Numbered from the stretch's first letter, positions 16,649 to 25,800 are shown. The stretch: 64,000 nucleotides of DNA from Vibrio campbellii CAIM 519 = NBRC 15631 = ATCC 25920 (GCF_002163755.1 NZ_CP015864.1:620001-684000); one strand, 5' to 3'. Made by a program: numbers and translations. The notes: generated by a model from the letters alone, not told the origin.

Positions 16649-16908
16649 AGTTTCCTCCCTAATTGGCGAGTATTCCCCATACTCTCGCAACCCCAAAGTA
16701 CATGCGCTGATACGCAATGAGGTTCATTTTACCTGCCTTTAAGAACTTATCAAATTATCTGATGAGGATTCTAAATATTATCAATTTTACCTGTAGCTCT
16801 GACCTGCTTAATCTGGATATGCGGTTCGGGAACACCGCAACAAAAAGCAATAACACCTTCACTTTCGAGTACAGACAACGTCTCGATTTCACTAACCAAG
16901 GAGTTCAT

Positions 16909-16944
16909 ATGGAACCACAGACTAAGGAGTCATTATGGCGGTGA
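16909..16944 (+). CDS. 11-codon upstream ORF of the FocA-CBS gene
   Basis: A short ORF, MEPQTKESLWR, has its own AAGGAG ribosome binding site (about 16898-16903). Its stop TGA (16942-16944) lies inside the next gene's coding region, whose ATG is at 16935 in another frame. The ribosome binding site of the main gene (AAGGAG, 16925-16930) lies within the short ORF. This arrangement predicts translational coupling or a leader-peptide control of the transporter. Confidence 0.55.
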   Translation: MEPQTKESLWR

Positions 16945-18386
16945 CCAGCTCTCAAAATAACCAGTATTTTTCTCCAAAAGAAATGATGTCTGAAGCTGAG
17001 AAGTTTGCACTTAGTAAAGCAAACAAAACCAGCGGCATGACACTGGGTTTGGCAATCATGGCAGGCGCATTCATCGGTTTAGCATTCTTGTTTTACATCA
17101 CAGTGACAACAGGTAGTGCGGATGCAGGTTGGGGGCTTAGCCGTCTTGCAGGTGGTTTAGCATTCAGTATGGGTTTGATACTCATCGTCATTTGTGGTGG
17201 TGAGTTGTTTACCAGCTCAGTGCTTTCGAGCATCTCATGGGCAAACAAACAAATCTCATTCGGCAAAATGCTGTCGATCTGGGGCAAGGTGTATGTGGGT
17301 AACTTCATCGGTGCGATGTTCCTACTTGCATTGGTAAGCGCTGCAGGCTTGTACCAAATGGATGCGGGTCAATGGGGCTTAAACGCACTAAACATTGCGC
17401 AGCACAAGCTACACCACACATTGGTACAAACATTTGCACTGGGGATTCTATGTAACTTATTGGTTTGTCTTGCTATTTGGCTAACGTTCAGTTCTGCAAA
17501 TGCAATGACAAAAGCAGCGATGACCATCATGCCAGTGGCAATGTTCGTCAGCAGTGGCTTTGAGCACTGTGTAGCAAACATGTTCATGGTACCGCTAGGC
17601 ATCGTAATCGCGAATTTCGCACCAGAGACTTTCTGGACAGCAGTTGGCGTGCCGGCTTCTCAATATGCAGATTTAAATGTCGGTCACTTTATTACTGCAA
17701 ACCTAATTCCAGTAACCCTAGGCAACATCATTGGTGGCGCTGTGTTAGTTGGCTTAGCTAACTGGTGTATTTACCGTCGACCAGAACTAAAGGCAGCAAA
17801 AATTTCATCCATTACAAACACTACAACACTAACGTCAGTTAAGGAAAGCACTATGAAAAACGCATCAATTGTAAAAGAAATCATGAACCCGAGCCCAGTT
17901 ACTCTGAGCGTAGAAATGCCAGTTTCAACTGCACTAGATACCCTATTGGACAACAATCTAATCAGTGCTCCTGTTGTTGACATCGACAATCGTTTGGTTG
18001 GTTTCTTTTCAGCGCACGACGTAATGGTTGAATTGTGGTGCCAAGATTACATCCCTGTTCAAGAACAAAAAGTGGTAGATTTGATGAGCCGTGACGTTGT
18101 AGCGATTGATGCTGGTGACCGTTTGGTAGATGTAGTTGAGTTCCTATGTATCGATAAGGAACAACTTTACCCAACAACAAGTATGGGCATGGCGACACGC
18201 TTTACTTCTCTTTCTCTTGAAGAGCGTGCTAAGAGCATCAAAGTGAGCAAACCACAAGTGCTTCCTGTATTAGAAAACGGTTTGATGGCTGGCGTTGTGA
18301 CACGTAGCGAAGTACTTAAAGCACTGCGCCCAGTGTATGGCGAGCGTCTAAACCTAATTGAAGATAACGTTCTAGAAACGGCATAA
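16935..18386 (+). CDS. Formate/nitrite transporter (FocA/NirC) fused to CBS domains
   Basis: This 483-residue protein has two parts. Residues 1 to about 285 are a FocA/NirC-family pentameric channel with six membrane helices, including the GGELFTSS loop (omega loop region) and the pore histidine in SSGFEHCVANMF. Residues about 307-475 form a CBS pair: EIMNPSPVTLSVEMP..LISAPVVDIDNRLVGFFSAHDV, then DLMSRDVVAIDAGDR..VLPVLENGLMAGVVTRSEV with an insertion of about 35 residues. CBS pairs usually sense adenosine nucleotides, so transport may be gated by energy state (inference). The linker contains an in-frame ATG at 17853 with AAGGA eight bases before it, so a free CBS protein could also be made. 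It is divergent from a LysR gene and ends in a terminator. Confidence 0.88.
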   Translation: MAVTSSQNNQYFSPKEMMSEAEKFALSKANKTSGMTLGLAIMAGAFIGLAFLFYITVTTGSADAGWGLSRLAGGLAFSMGLILIVICGGELFTSSVLSSISWANKQISFGKMLSIWGKVYVGNFIGAMFLLALVSAAGLYQMDAGQWGLNALNIAQHKLHHTLVQTFALGILCNLLVCLAIWLTFSSANAMTKAAMTIMPVAMFVSSGFEHCVANMFMVPLGIVIANFAPETFWTAVGVPASQYADLNVGHFITANLIPVTLGNIIGGAVLVGLANWCIYRRPELKAAKISSITNTTTLTSVKESTMKNASIVKEIMNPSPVTLSVEMPVSTALDTLLDNNLISAPVVDIDNRLVGFFSAHDVMVELWCQDYIPVQEQKVVDLMSRDVVAIDAGDRLVDVVEFLCIDKEQLYPTTSMGMATRFTSLSLEERAKSIKVSKPQVLPVLENGLMAGVVTRSEVLKALRPVYGERLNLIEDNVLETA

Positions 18387-18428
18387 AACTATTACAACTA
18401 GCAACTAGCAAGACAAGTTGGCACCAAT

Positions 18429-18457
18429 AAAAAGCGCTCTTATTTAAGAGCGCTTTC
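18429..18457. terminator. Bidirectional terminator
   Basis: A perfect 10-bp stem (18431-18440 with 18447-18456) lies between the convergent FocA-CBS gene and yceI. Confidence 0.85.
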
Positions 18458-18503
18458 TGCATTTATGTCGTTAAGAACGAGGTATATGGTGAAGAACGAG
18501 AAG

Positions 18504-19073
18504 TTACTTCTTAACACCTTCGATGTGCAGTTCCATATCAACGTAGCTTGAAGAACCCATTACTGGAATTTCAAAATCAGCAAGCTCAAGACGAGTTTGA
18601 CCGATGAAACCTGCACGCTCACCACCCCATGGGTCGTTACCTGCACCAACAAATTCCGCTTCGATTGTGATTGGTTTCGTTACACCGTGAAGAGTCAGAT
18701 CGCCCGTTACGCCTAGCTTACCATTACCTTTGTCTACAACTTTTGTACTGTTGAACGTCGCTTCGCTGTATTTGCCTGCGTCGATGAAGTCGCCGCTACG
18801 GATGTGCTTGTCGCGTTCAGCATGGTTTGAATCCAGGCTTGTCGTATCAACCACTACGTTTACTTTAGAGTCAGCGATGTTTTTTTCATCAAAAGAAAAG
18901 TCACCAGAAAATGTATTAAAACGACCTTTGATGAAGCTGTAACCTAGGTGGCTAACTTTGAAGTTGATTGATGCGTGAGCACCTTTGGTATCGATAACAT
19001 AATCTGCAGCGTTAGCACCAAACGGTAGTGCTATAGCGATTGCTAATCCTGTAGCGAAAAGTGACTTTTTCAT
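18504..19073 (-). CDS. yceI: YceI-family periplasmic protein
   Basis: This 189-residue protein begins with a Sec signal peptide (MKKSLFATGLAIAIALPFGANA) and has the YceI lipocalin-like barrel: DTKGAHASINFKVSHLGYS, KGRFNTFSGDFSFDE, DVVVDTTSLDSNHAERDKHIRS-type strand, and LTLHGVTKPI. YceI proteins bind polyisoprenoids in the periplasm. Its ATG overlaps the stop of the cytochrome b561 gene by four bases (ATGA), so the two are translationally coupled. The pairing of YceI with a b561-type cytochrome suggests a quinone- or isoprenoid-linked electron transfer role, which is an inference. Confidence 0.92.
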   Translation of the reverse strand: MKKSLFATGLAIAIALPFGANAADYVIDTKGAHASINFKVSHLGYSFIKGRFNTFSGDFSFDEKNIADSKVNVVVDTTSLDSNHAERDKHIRSGDFIDAGKYSEATFNSTKVVDKGNGKLGVTGDLTLHGVTKPITIEAEFVGAGNDPWGGERAGFIGQTRLELADFEIPVMGSSSYVDMELHIEGVKK

Positions 19074-19609
19074 TTTGAAGCTCCTAACATTTTTCTTAAT
19101 GTGTTGTCTTTATCGATAAAGTGATGTTTTAGTGCAGCAGCAGCGTGTAAACCTGCCATTAGGATGACAGCCCAAGCTGCGTAGAAGTGAATTTCACCTG
19201 CAATATCCGACTGACTAGGGAATAACTCCCCTGCGCCTGGCACCGTGAACCAATTAAATACTTCGATTCCACGACCATCAGATGTTGAGATGAGGTAACC
19301 TGAAATAAAGATAGTGATGAGTAATAGATACATCACACCATGCGCGGCTTTCGCGGCAACGACTTCATAAGGTTTCCCTTCCACTTTTGGTGACGCCGTC
19401 ACATGTTTCCATACGATGCGTGCCAAAGTGAGGGTTGCTAATAAAATGCCCACAGAGCGGTGATAATGTGGTGCAGTACGATACCATTCACTGTAATAGC
19501 TAAGATCGACCATCCACAAACCCACAGCAAATAAGCCGATAATGCAAAGCGCCGATAGCCAATGCATAAATCGCGCAGGTAGGTTGTAATTCTTTACCAG
19601 TGTTTCCAT
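19070..19609 (-). CDS. Cytochrome b561-family membrane protein (YceJ-like)
   Basis: This 179-residue inner-membrane protein has four hydrophobic helices and the conserved histidines of the di-heme cytochrome b561 family: RFMHWLSALCIIGLF (helix 1), HYHRSVGILL (helix 2), AAHGVMYLLL (helix 3) and EIHFYAAWAVILMAGLHAAAALKHH (helix 4). It probably passes electrons from quinol, as proposed for E. coli CybB/YceJ. It is the first gene of a two-gene operon with yceI. Confidence 0.9.
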   Translation of the reverse strand: METLVKNYNLPARFMHWLSALCIIGLFAVGLWMVDLSYYSEWYRTAPHYHRSVGILLATLTLARIVWKHVTASPKVEGKPYEVVAAKAAHGVMYLLLITIFISGYLISTSDGRGIEVFNWFTVPGAGELFPSQSDIAGEIHFYAAWAVILMAGLHAAAALKHHFIDKDNTLRKMLGASK

Positions 19610-19783
19610 CTCACGTTCCTAGATATATTCCTAAGTTGATATTGAGCAAGAAACACAACATTAACTTATTTACCTTGTATGAAACAGATTATTTACCATC
19701 CTTTACATCTAACCAATAATACCTTTTCAAACAACTTGTTCGAAAAATTAGAAGGAACTTTAAATCACTTTAAAAACGGACAG

Positions 19784-20026
19784 TTAGAGTTGAACTTCTT
19801 GCTCAATCTCATACAGTTCATCGTTCATCTCAAGCATACGTCGTTCAATAACGGCTTTTGCGTCCTCAATGCCTTTGTTGTAATAAAAAGGCGCCAGTTT
19901 CTCCGTGATGAAATCAATCAAAAATTCACTATCAAATTGACCGATTTCCACTTCTAACTCGTCTTGCATATATTCTTGGATGGCGGCTGCCAACGCTTCT
20001 TTTTGTGCTCTTTCTAGTTTGATCAT
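19784..20026 (-). CDS. DUF2164 family protein
   Basis: This 80-residue cytoplasmic protein matches DUF2164: an N-terminal helix IKLERAQKEALAAAIQEYM, the family signature ELEVEIGQFDSEFLIDFITEKLAPFYYNKGIEDA, and a C-terminal helix with many charged residues. Its function is unknown. An AGG ribosome binding site lies before the ATG. It is divergent from the gene at 20157 and separated from the b561 gene by about 170 bases. Confidence 0.85.
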   Translation of the reverse strand: MIKLERAQKEALAAAIQEYMQDELEVEIGQFDSEFLIDFITEKLAPFYYNKGIEDAKAVIERRMLEMNDELYEIEQEVQL

Positions 20027-20156
20027 ATTTTACCTGCGGAACTCTATTATCAATTTTGATGTTTAGATCAAGAAGTTGCCTATCGAAATTAGTCTATCCT
20101 AAAAGTACTATGATAACCTTTCGCCGTTCAATTTGTTAACCGTTAAGGGATATTCT

Positions 20157-20789
20157 TTGCTACTCGACTTAGTCATCCAAAGTGTCAATGATTTTCAGGA
20201 CGATTGCCTCAAACTTTGTGAGAAGCATTATCCTGCGGTGCATAACCAAGGAATGAGCGAACACCATCTAGGAATGGCTTTCGCAAGACGAATGGAACAT
20301 ACGTTTCGTCACTTTGGCCACAGCAGTATCATCAAACCCATTGAAGTACTTGATTCTCCCGACTTGCCTCACCATTATCGAATCACCTCTGAGATAGGCA
20401 CAGTTTGGGTGTTAAGTCATCATATGGTGAGTGCCGGTAATTCTTGTCGAGAGAACTTGCTCTCCTCCATCATGGAATGGCAAAGCGAATATGGCTATGC
20501 CCTACAGCCCAACGACTTGTTGTTTTTAGTCAGTGACCATTGGATCAGTCGCAGCAAAACCAGCCGCGAACTTTTGCACTGGTGGATGGGTGAACTTCCT
20601 GAGCCAATCACTGAATACACAGAACAAGGCATTACGCTTTACACAAGCGAGTCACAGCTGACCCGCTCACTTGATACGCGCTTTGGTATTAGTCCTTGCT
20701 ACATTAAATTTGGCCATCCTTTGCGCCGATCGAACAAGCAACAACTGGTTCGAAAATACGTTCAACTTTATGCGGTCTTACAGTGGTAG
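20157..20789 (+). CDS. Conserved hypothetical protein
   Basis: This 210-residue protein is not recognised as a named family. It has no signal peptide or membrane helix and is rich in histidine and aromatic residues (HYPAVHNQGMSEHHLG, HTFRHFGHSS, HHYRITSEIGTVWVLSHHMV). The pattern could suggest a restriction-like or metal-binding fold but no catalytic motif is certain. The TTG at 20157 is chosen because AAGGGA lies seven bases upstream; another TTG at 20133 would include that site in the coding region. It stands alone between a divergent DUF2164 gene and an EAL gene. Confidence 0.65.
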   Translation: MLLDLVIQSVNDFQDDCLKLCEKHYPAVHNQGMSEHHLGMAFARRMEHTFRHFGHSSIIKPIEVLDSPDLPHHYRITSEIGTVWVLSHHMVSAGNSCRENLLSSIMEWQSEYGYALQPNDLLFLVSDHWISRSKTSRELLHWWMGELPEPITEYTEQGITLYTSESQLTRSLDTRFGISPCYIKFGHPLRRSNKQQLVRKYVQLYAVLQW

Positions 20790-20985
20790 CATCAAATTGC
20801 AGCGGGTAGATTATCAGCCCGTTCATCGATTTGTTTGATGCTGGTCGATATTTCCGTTCAATCAACGCTACCTCTCTTGCCTTGACCCCACTGGCACAAT
20901 TAGATTCAAACTACTGTAGTAAAACTAGATGCACAACAATCAGTTAAGCATCAGTGGAAGTATCTTGGTCTAGGTTACAACAATA

Positions 20986-21774
20986 ATGATGAGCATCACG
21001 CAGCTGCTTGGCTGCATTTCAAAACAATTAGATGGGCAGTATATTGCACACTACAAGCAACTGACGCTGAGGAGTGTGTTTCAACCTATTTATCAGAAAG
21101 ATCTTTCTATCATCGGCCTTGAAGCTCTGGTTCGTATTAGTAACCAAGACGGACAAATGATAAGACCAGACCAATTTTTCCAATCCAATACCATTCCAGT
21201 AAAAGACCAAATTAATGTCGAGCGATTAAGCCGTCTGATCCACATCAGTAATTTTTGCCAATCCAAGTTTAGCAACAAAAAGCTTTTTCTTAATGTCTTA
21301 CCTAAAGCATCAGAAATGCTCGCGAAAGACATGTCGTACAGCAACCTATTGAAGCAAGCCATCATCGAAGCAGATCTTCGCCGTGAGCAAATCGTGATGG
21401 AATTAGTGGAGTTGGATGCGAGTGACGAGAACTGTCTTTATAAAGCGACGAAAGAGCTCAGTGATAACGGCTATATGCTTGCCATCGATGATTACGGAGT
21501 TGACGCCTCAACGGTTGAACGCGTGAAATGCGTAAGACCAAACATCATCAAAATAGACCGATCATTACTTTTGCGATATGAGAGTGGCGACTTTGCTTGT
21601 TTGATGGAAGCATTGTCTTTGGCAAAAGATATTCGCTCAAAAACCGTTATAGAAGGAATTGAAACCGAGCATCAACTTAATTTAATGAAAAAGCTCGGTT
21701 TCGATATGTATCAAGGCTATTTACTGGCGATGCCTCAAACGCTTGAAGCCTACCAAGAAGTTAAGACGGCGTAA
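20986..21774 (+). CDS. EAL-domain protein (probable c-di-GMP phosphodiesterase)
   Basis: This 262-residue protein consists of little more than an EAL domain. All usual catalytic motifs are visible: EALVRI, FLNVLP, MELVE, AIDDYG (paired aspartates), IKIDRS, VIEGIE and YQGYLLA. It can therefore be expected to hydrolyse c-di-GMP to pGpG. There is no signal peptide, transmembrane or recognised sensor domain; the 40 N-terminal residues are short. A paralogue with the same organisation is at 44149-44967. An ATG at 20989 is an equally possible start. Confidence 0.85.
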   Translation: MMSITQLLGCISKQLDGQYIAHYKQLTLRSVFQPIYQKDLSIIGLEALVRISNQDGQMIRPDQFFQSNTIPVKDQINVERLSRLIHISNFCQSKFSNKKLFLNVLPKASEMLAKDMSYSNLLKQAIIEADLRREQIVMELVELDASDENCLYKATKELSDNGYMLAIDDYGVDASTVERVKCVRPNIIKIDRSLLLRYESGDFACLMEALSLAKDIRSKTVIEGIETEHQLNLMKKLGFDMYQGYLLAMPQTLEAYQEVKTA

Positions 21775-21803
21775 TCAAAGTCATTGATAACTGCCATCAC
21801 CTT

Positions 21804-23057
21804 TTATTTTCGGTTTTTACCGCGGTTTTTATGAATAGCGAGTTTCGCTTTCATCTTACGTTTTTCCGAAGAGCGACTCTTACGGCGACCACCACCATTA
21901 CGCTCTGGCTCAACCTCTTCGATTAAACTCGGTTCGAAACCTTCTAACCACTCTTGCGGTAAACGTTGGTCAAGTAGGTTTTCAATCGCCGTCAATAAGT
22001 ACTCTTCGTCGCGGCTCATTAAAGAAACCGCCAAGCCTGATTTACCAGCGCGACCTGTACGCCCGATACGATGAACATAATCTTCGGCTTTAAACGGCAT
22101 ATCGAAGTTCACCACTTGCTCTAGCTCTTGAATGTCCAGACCACGAGCAGCCACATCGGTTGCGATTAACGCACGTACTTTACCTGCTTTAAATTCATCA
22201 AGAGCACGTTGACGAGCACCTTGAGATTTGTCGCCGTTGATAGAGACCGCTTTGATCCCATCCAGTTTAAGCTCTTTTGCTAGCTCATCACTGCCTTGCT
22301 TGGTTTTTGTAAAGACAAGCACTTGTTGCCAGTTACGAGAACCAATTAAGTAAGCCAATAGCTCACGTTTACGCTTTTTATCAACTGGATAAACCATTTG
22401 CTTAACGGTTTCTGCCGTAGTGTTGGCTGGCGACACTTCCACTTCAACTGGAGAGTCCATCAGTTTATAAGCAATGGTTTTAATGCGCTTCTCAAACGTT
22501 GCTGAGAACAGCATGGTTTGTTTATCTTGAGGTAAACGACGAAGAATGCGTTGCAGATCTGGCCAGAAACCCATGTCTAACATGCGGTCTGCTTCATCAA
22601 GTACAAGAATGCCCGTTTTAGCGATGATTACATTGCCGTTAAACAAGTGATCCAGCAAACGACCTGGCGTCGCGATAAGAATATCTGCGCCCTCTTCCAA
22701 CTTTTTCTTTTGAACGCCGATGCTCGTACCACCATAAACACAAACAATCTTAAGGTCCGTATTTGCTGCGTACTGGGTCAGGTTGTCCATAACTTGTTGA
22801 GCAAGCTCTCGCGTAGGTACAAGAATAAGTGCTTGTGGCGCGCCGTTACGTTTCTTCTGCTGAACTGATTGGATGATAGGTAAGCCAAATGCTGCAGTTT
22901 TGCCAGTACCTGTTTGCGCAGCAGCCAGGAGATCTTTGCCTTCCAATACGGGTGGAATCGACTTTTCTTGAACAGGTGTCGGAGAAACAATATTCATACC
23001 GCTTAGGGTATCAACCAACTGTTGTTCAATGCCAAGATCAGCGAAATTAACGGACAT
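21804..23057 (-). CDS. rhlE: DEAD-box RNA helicase RhlE-like
   Basis: This 417-residue protein shows the full set of DEAD-box motifs: Q motif near PTPVQ, AAQTGTGKT (I), PTRELA (Ia), GGTS, TPGRL (Ib), DEAD (II), SAT (III), TDVAARGLD (V) and HRIGRTGRAG (VI). The C-terminal tail is basic (NGGGRRKSRSSEKRKMKAK) and typical for RNA binding in RhlE. It remodels RNA or RNA-protein complexes, for example in ribosome assembly or RNA decay. The ATG at 23057 has GAGG at a good distance; a second ATG four codons upstream would place this site inside the gene. Confidence 0.9.
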   Translation of the reverse strand: MSVNFADLGIEQQLVDTLSGMNIVSPTPVQEKSIPPVLEGKDLLAAAQTGTGKTAAFGLPIIQSVQQKKRNGAPQALILVPTRELAQQVMDNLTQYAANTDLKIVCVYGGTSIGVQKKKLEEGADILIATPGRLLDHLFNGNVIIAKTGILVLDEADRMLDMGFWPDLQRILRRLPQDKQTMLFSATFEKRIKTIAYKLMDSPVEVEVSPANTTAETVKQMVYPVDKKRKRELLAYLIGSRNWQQVLVFTKTKQGSDELAKELKLDGIKAVSINGDKSQGARQRALDEFKAGKVRALIATDVAARGLDIQELEQVVNFDMPFKAEDYVHRIGRTGRAGKSGLAVSLMSRDEEYLLTAIENLLDQRLPQEWLEGFEPSLIEEVEPERNGGGRRKSRSSEKRKMKAKLAIHKNRGKNRK

Positions 23058-23164
23058 GATAAACCTCATAATTTTTGGAGCGCAGAGTTTACCAGAGCGC
23101 CTTTGGTCATACTACCTTTAGCAGACAAGGCGCTATGAAATTATTGAGTTATGAATGAACTCAC

Positions 23165-23761
23165 TTACGAATTCACTAACTGTTGATGGAATTGGCCGGA
23201 CTGCTCCAGAACATCTTGATAAAGCGCCGAAAACTTCCCTTCCAATTGTTCATATTCGCGATCGAGAACTTCAAATGTCGTAGTGAGGTCGGCCATACGA
23301 GGGCTTCTTTGTGACATTCGATGAAGCGCAAACTCGATGTTCTCCAAGTCTCGATAAGACTGCAGCCACCCTCCACTCCACATTCGACTGTGAAGCAATA
23401 AAAATCTTGGTGGTAACTCATTAGAGATTTGGTTATTCACTTGCTGATACGCGTATCGGACAAACGAATCTAAAGACTGGTGACTAAATGCATGCCAGTG
23501 CTTCGCTAAGCAATGGTCCCAAAACATATCCAGTGCAATTGGCGCAAAGCGACGTGACACGCCCGTAAAATGCGGCTTGCACTCTTCAACAATGGAATGG
23601 TGATCGGTGATACGATCGACAAAACGGTGGAGTTTTATGCCATTGGAAATATCAGTCTGATACTGCTTGCTTGGATCTCCCTTTACGAAATCTCCAAGCA
23701 AGTTTCCCATTAAGTGGCTATTACAGTGATCTGCAATATGCAGGTGGGCTAGAAAGTTCAT
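23165..23761 (-). CDS. acpH: Acyl carrier protein phosphodiesterase
   Basis: This 198-residue protein matches AcpH, which hydrolyses the 4'-phosphopantetheine group from holo-ACP to give apo-ACP. The N-terminus MNFLAHLHIAD, the GNLLGDFVKGDPS motif, a metal-binding HRFVDRITDHH region and DMFWDHCLAKHW are all present, and the length agrees with E. coli AcpH (193). It is monocistronic, upstream of and on the same strand as rhlE. Confidence 0.9.
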   Translation of the reverse strand: MNFLAHLHIADHCNSHLMGNLLGDFVKGDPSKQYQTDISNGIKLHRFVDRITDHHSIVEECKPHFTGVSRRFAPIALDMFWDHCLAKHWHAFSHQSLDSFVRYAYQQVNNQISNELPPRFLLLHSRMWSGGWLQSYRDLENIEFALHRMSQRSPRMADLTTTFEVLDREYEQLEGKFSALYQDVLEQSGQFHQQLVNS

Positions 23762-23846
23762 TAGACGCTGTGAGTGGCCTTTTGGCTCGTCTTACATGAA
23801 CTTAAGTATAACGTCTGTTGTGACGCGGTGAGAGTACTAATTGTAC

Positions 23847-23951
23847 TTATTCGGCTTCGTCTTCTGAGCCAATGTAGTCCGACAAGATTATACCGATTTC
23901 AAGTGCATCAAGCATCTCTAGGCATTCGTCGTTGTGGTATTGGTCGCTCAT
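23847..23951 (-). CDS. 34-residue acidic small protein
   Basis: The minus strand encodes MSDQYHNDECLEMLDALEIG followed by IILSDYIGSEDEAE. It is very acidic and mostly helical in appearance (CLEMLDALEIGIILSDYIG). A textbook AAAGGAGGT ribosome binding site is seven bases upstream of the ATG, which is the main support. It lies 85 bases upstream of acpH on the same strand. Function unknown. Confidence 0.6.
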   Translation of the reverse strand: MSDQYHNDECLEMLDALEIGIILSDYIGSEDEAE

Positions 23952-24369
23952 TGTGACCTCCTTTGTGTTACATCTCCTGAAGCAATCTTGCTTCAATCTT
24001 TACTGCCATTTCTTTTCTTCATCGATGACAGTAACTCCTTTTTATAGCCTTTATATGACACATTCATGACAGCGAGAAGTAAAGATTTAGAAAGCTATGA
24101 CAGAAATCATAAGTAAACGTTTGCGCAACATCTATCCTAACCTACTGACTTTTAGTAAAATTTGCCGCTAATTCATATGCAACTCATTGTTAAAATTAAT
24201 CAATTTAATTGCCATTAATAGATATAACATACCGTTAGATGTGATCACAGTTCTCATAATTTGAAATCAATCAACTGCTCGTTACATATTTTGCTGATTA
24301 CCATCTCATATTTTGTTTCGATAGTTCTCTAATTTAGTTCACCCCTTTTCATCTCAAATGGAGCGATTA
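23952..24369. other. Intergenic region between small ORF and chemotaxis gene
   Basis: About 420 bases without a gene, presumably with two divergent promoters. A PurR/LacI-like palindrome half is noted separately at 24111-24126. The T-rich stretch before 24370 is AT-rich and may hold the promoter of the chemotaxis gene. Confidence 0.4.
24111..24126. promoter_or_regulatory. PurR/LacI-type operator-like site
   Basis: AAGTAAACGTTTGCGC shares the AAACGTTTGC centre with the perfect PurR box at 30373-30388 but is asymmetric on the left side. It lies about 245 bases upstream of the chemotaxis gene and 160 bases upstream of the small ORF at 23951. It could be a weak PurR site or a site of another LacI-family regulator. 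Confidence 0.35.
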
Positions 24370-25800
24370 ATGAGAGAAGTTGAGTTTAGAACGATAGATA
24401 AGCTATTTATTAAAATGTCTATCAACGACAAAATCTGGGTCATTTTTCTTCTATTCCTAGTGACTCTGACTTCAGTGGCAGGAAGCCGATATTTCAATGA
24501 TATTCAGCAGTTTGAAGACCAGTCTATCCTTACTGTAGAAGCCAAACTTGCGGGTATTATCCAAGCGCAGCCTCAAAGCTTGGCGAACCTAAATGGTGTG
24601 GTGAGTACAAGTAACGCCGGTGATACGACGTTCAACAATGGAACGGTAACGGCTTACGCGAAGCTGAATTCCGGTCAGGCAATTCAACTGACAGAAAACC
24701 TTTCACGCCAATTTGAGCAAGCTAAATCTGACGCCCTGACCTCTTTTCTTCTGAGCTTTCTTTGGGTGGTGCCGTTTGCCCTATTCAATTACTGGGTTGC
24801 CACTTTCCTTGGCGGCGCACTTTGGGTACTTTACACCACCACACAAAAGATTGGCGAGGGAGACTTAACCTCTCGTCTTGGTTTCCATCCAGGGCGAGAT
24901 GAGTTTGGTACGATTGGCTGTGCGCTCGATAAATCAATGGATACGCTAACTGAATTAGTAAACAGCGTAAAAGACAATGCCAATACAATGAGCGAAACTT
25001 CTGCCGCGTTCGAACAAGACATGAAGTTGAGTGAAACTCAAATTGCGCATCAGTATCAAACGCTGGATTCTGTCGCCACGGCAATGGAAGAGATGACGGC
25101 GTCAGCAAAAGAGGTGTCGAGTATTTCTCAACAAGCGACACTTCAATCAGACCATGATGCCCAGCAGATTGAAAATAGCCGCACTCGCGTCCAAAGCGTC
25201 ATTTCAGAGATTGAAACCCTTTCAAGTTACATCGAACAGGCGTCAACGTCAGTAAGCAGTTTGAATGAAAACACGACGCAGATTAATGATGTCATCACGA
25301 CGATCAACGCCATCTCAGAGCAAACTAACCTGCTCGCATTAAATGCTGCTATTGAAGCCGCTCGTGCGGGTGAGCAAGGCCGTGGGTTTGCCGTAGTTGC
25401 AGACGAAGTCCGTACCCTTGCAAGCCGTACCCAGCAAGCGACAGTTGAGATCCAAGCCATGATTGAAAAGCTTCAATCTGAAAGTCGAAACATTGCATCA
25501 ATTACTGATCGTACCGTTCAGCAAGCTCAAACCAGTAGTCAATTGATTGATGAAATTGGAGGGGACGTGACTGCTATCGCTGATTCTGCACGATCTTTGA
25601 TGGACATGAGTATTCAGATCTCGACGTCAGCAGAAGAACAAAGTGCGGTTGCAAATGACATTGCATCTGAGCTGTCAGATATACGCTCACAATCCAACAC
25701 CATCCGTGAAGTGGCACAGCAATCGACAGTAGGCGTAACCAATTTAACCCACGCTTCTGTTTCACTTGGCGAAGTATTGAAACGCTACCGAACGGCTTAA
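24370..25800 (+). CDS. Methyl-accepting chemotaxis protein
   Basis: This 476-residue receptor has a first membrane helix (WVIFLLFLVTLTSVAG, about residues 23-40), a periplasmic domain of only ~85 residues, a second membrane segment (FLLSFLWVVPFALFNYWVATFLGG, about 125-160), a HAMP region and a cytoplasmic signalling hairpin whose tip NLLALNAAIEAARAGEQGRGFAVVADEVR marks the kinase-contacting part. It lacks a C-terminal NWETF-type pentapeptide for CheR tethering. The small sensing domain does not match any ligand family that I recognise. ATG 24370 is used because GGAG sits before it; the ATG at 24358 overlaps that site. A strong terminator follows. Confidence 0.9.
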   Translation: MREVEFRTIDKLFIKMSINDKIWVIFLLFLVTLTSVAGSRYFNDIQQFEDQSILTVEAKLAGIIQAQPQSLANLNGVVSTSNAGDTTFNNGTVTAYAKLNSGQAIQLTENLSRQFEQAKSDALTSFLLSFLWVVPFALFNYWVATFLGGALWVLYTTTQKIGEGDLTSRLGFHPGRDEFGTIGCALDKSMDTLTELVNSVKDNANTMSETSAAFEQDMKLSETQIAHQYQTLDSVATAMEEMTASAKEVSSISQQATLQSDHDAQQIENSRTRVQSVISEIETLSSYIEQASTSVSSLNENTTQINDVITTINAISEQTNLLALNAAIEAARAGEQGRGFAVVADEVRTLASRTQQATVEIQAMIEKLQSESRNIASITDRTVQQAQTSSQLIDEIGGDVTAIADSARSLMDMSIQISTSAEEQSAVANDIASELSDIRSQSNTIREVAQQSTVGVTNLTHASVSLGEVLKRYRTA

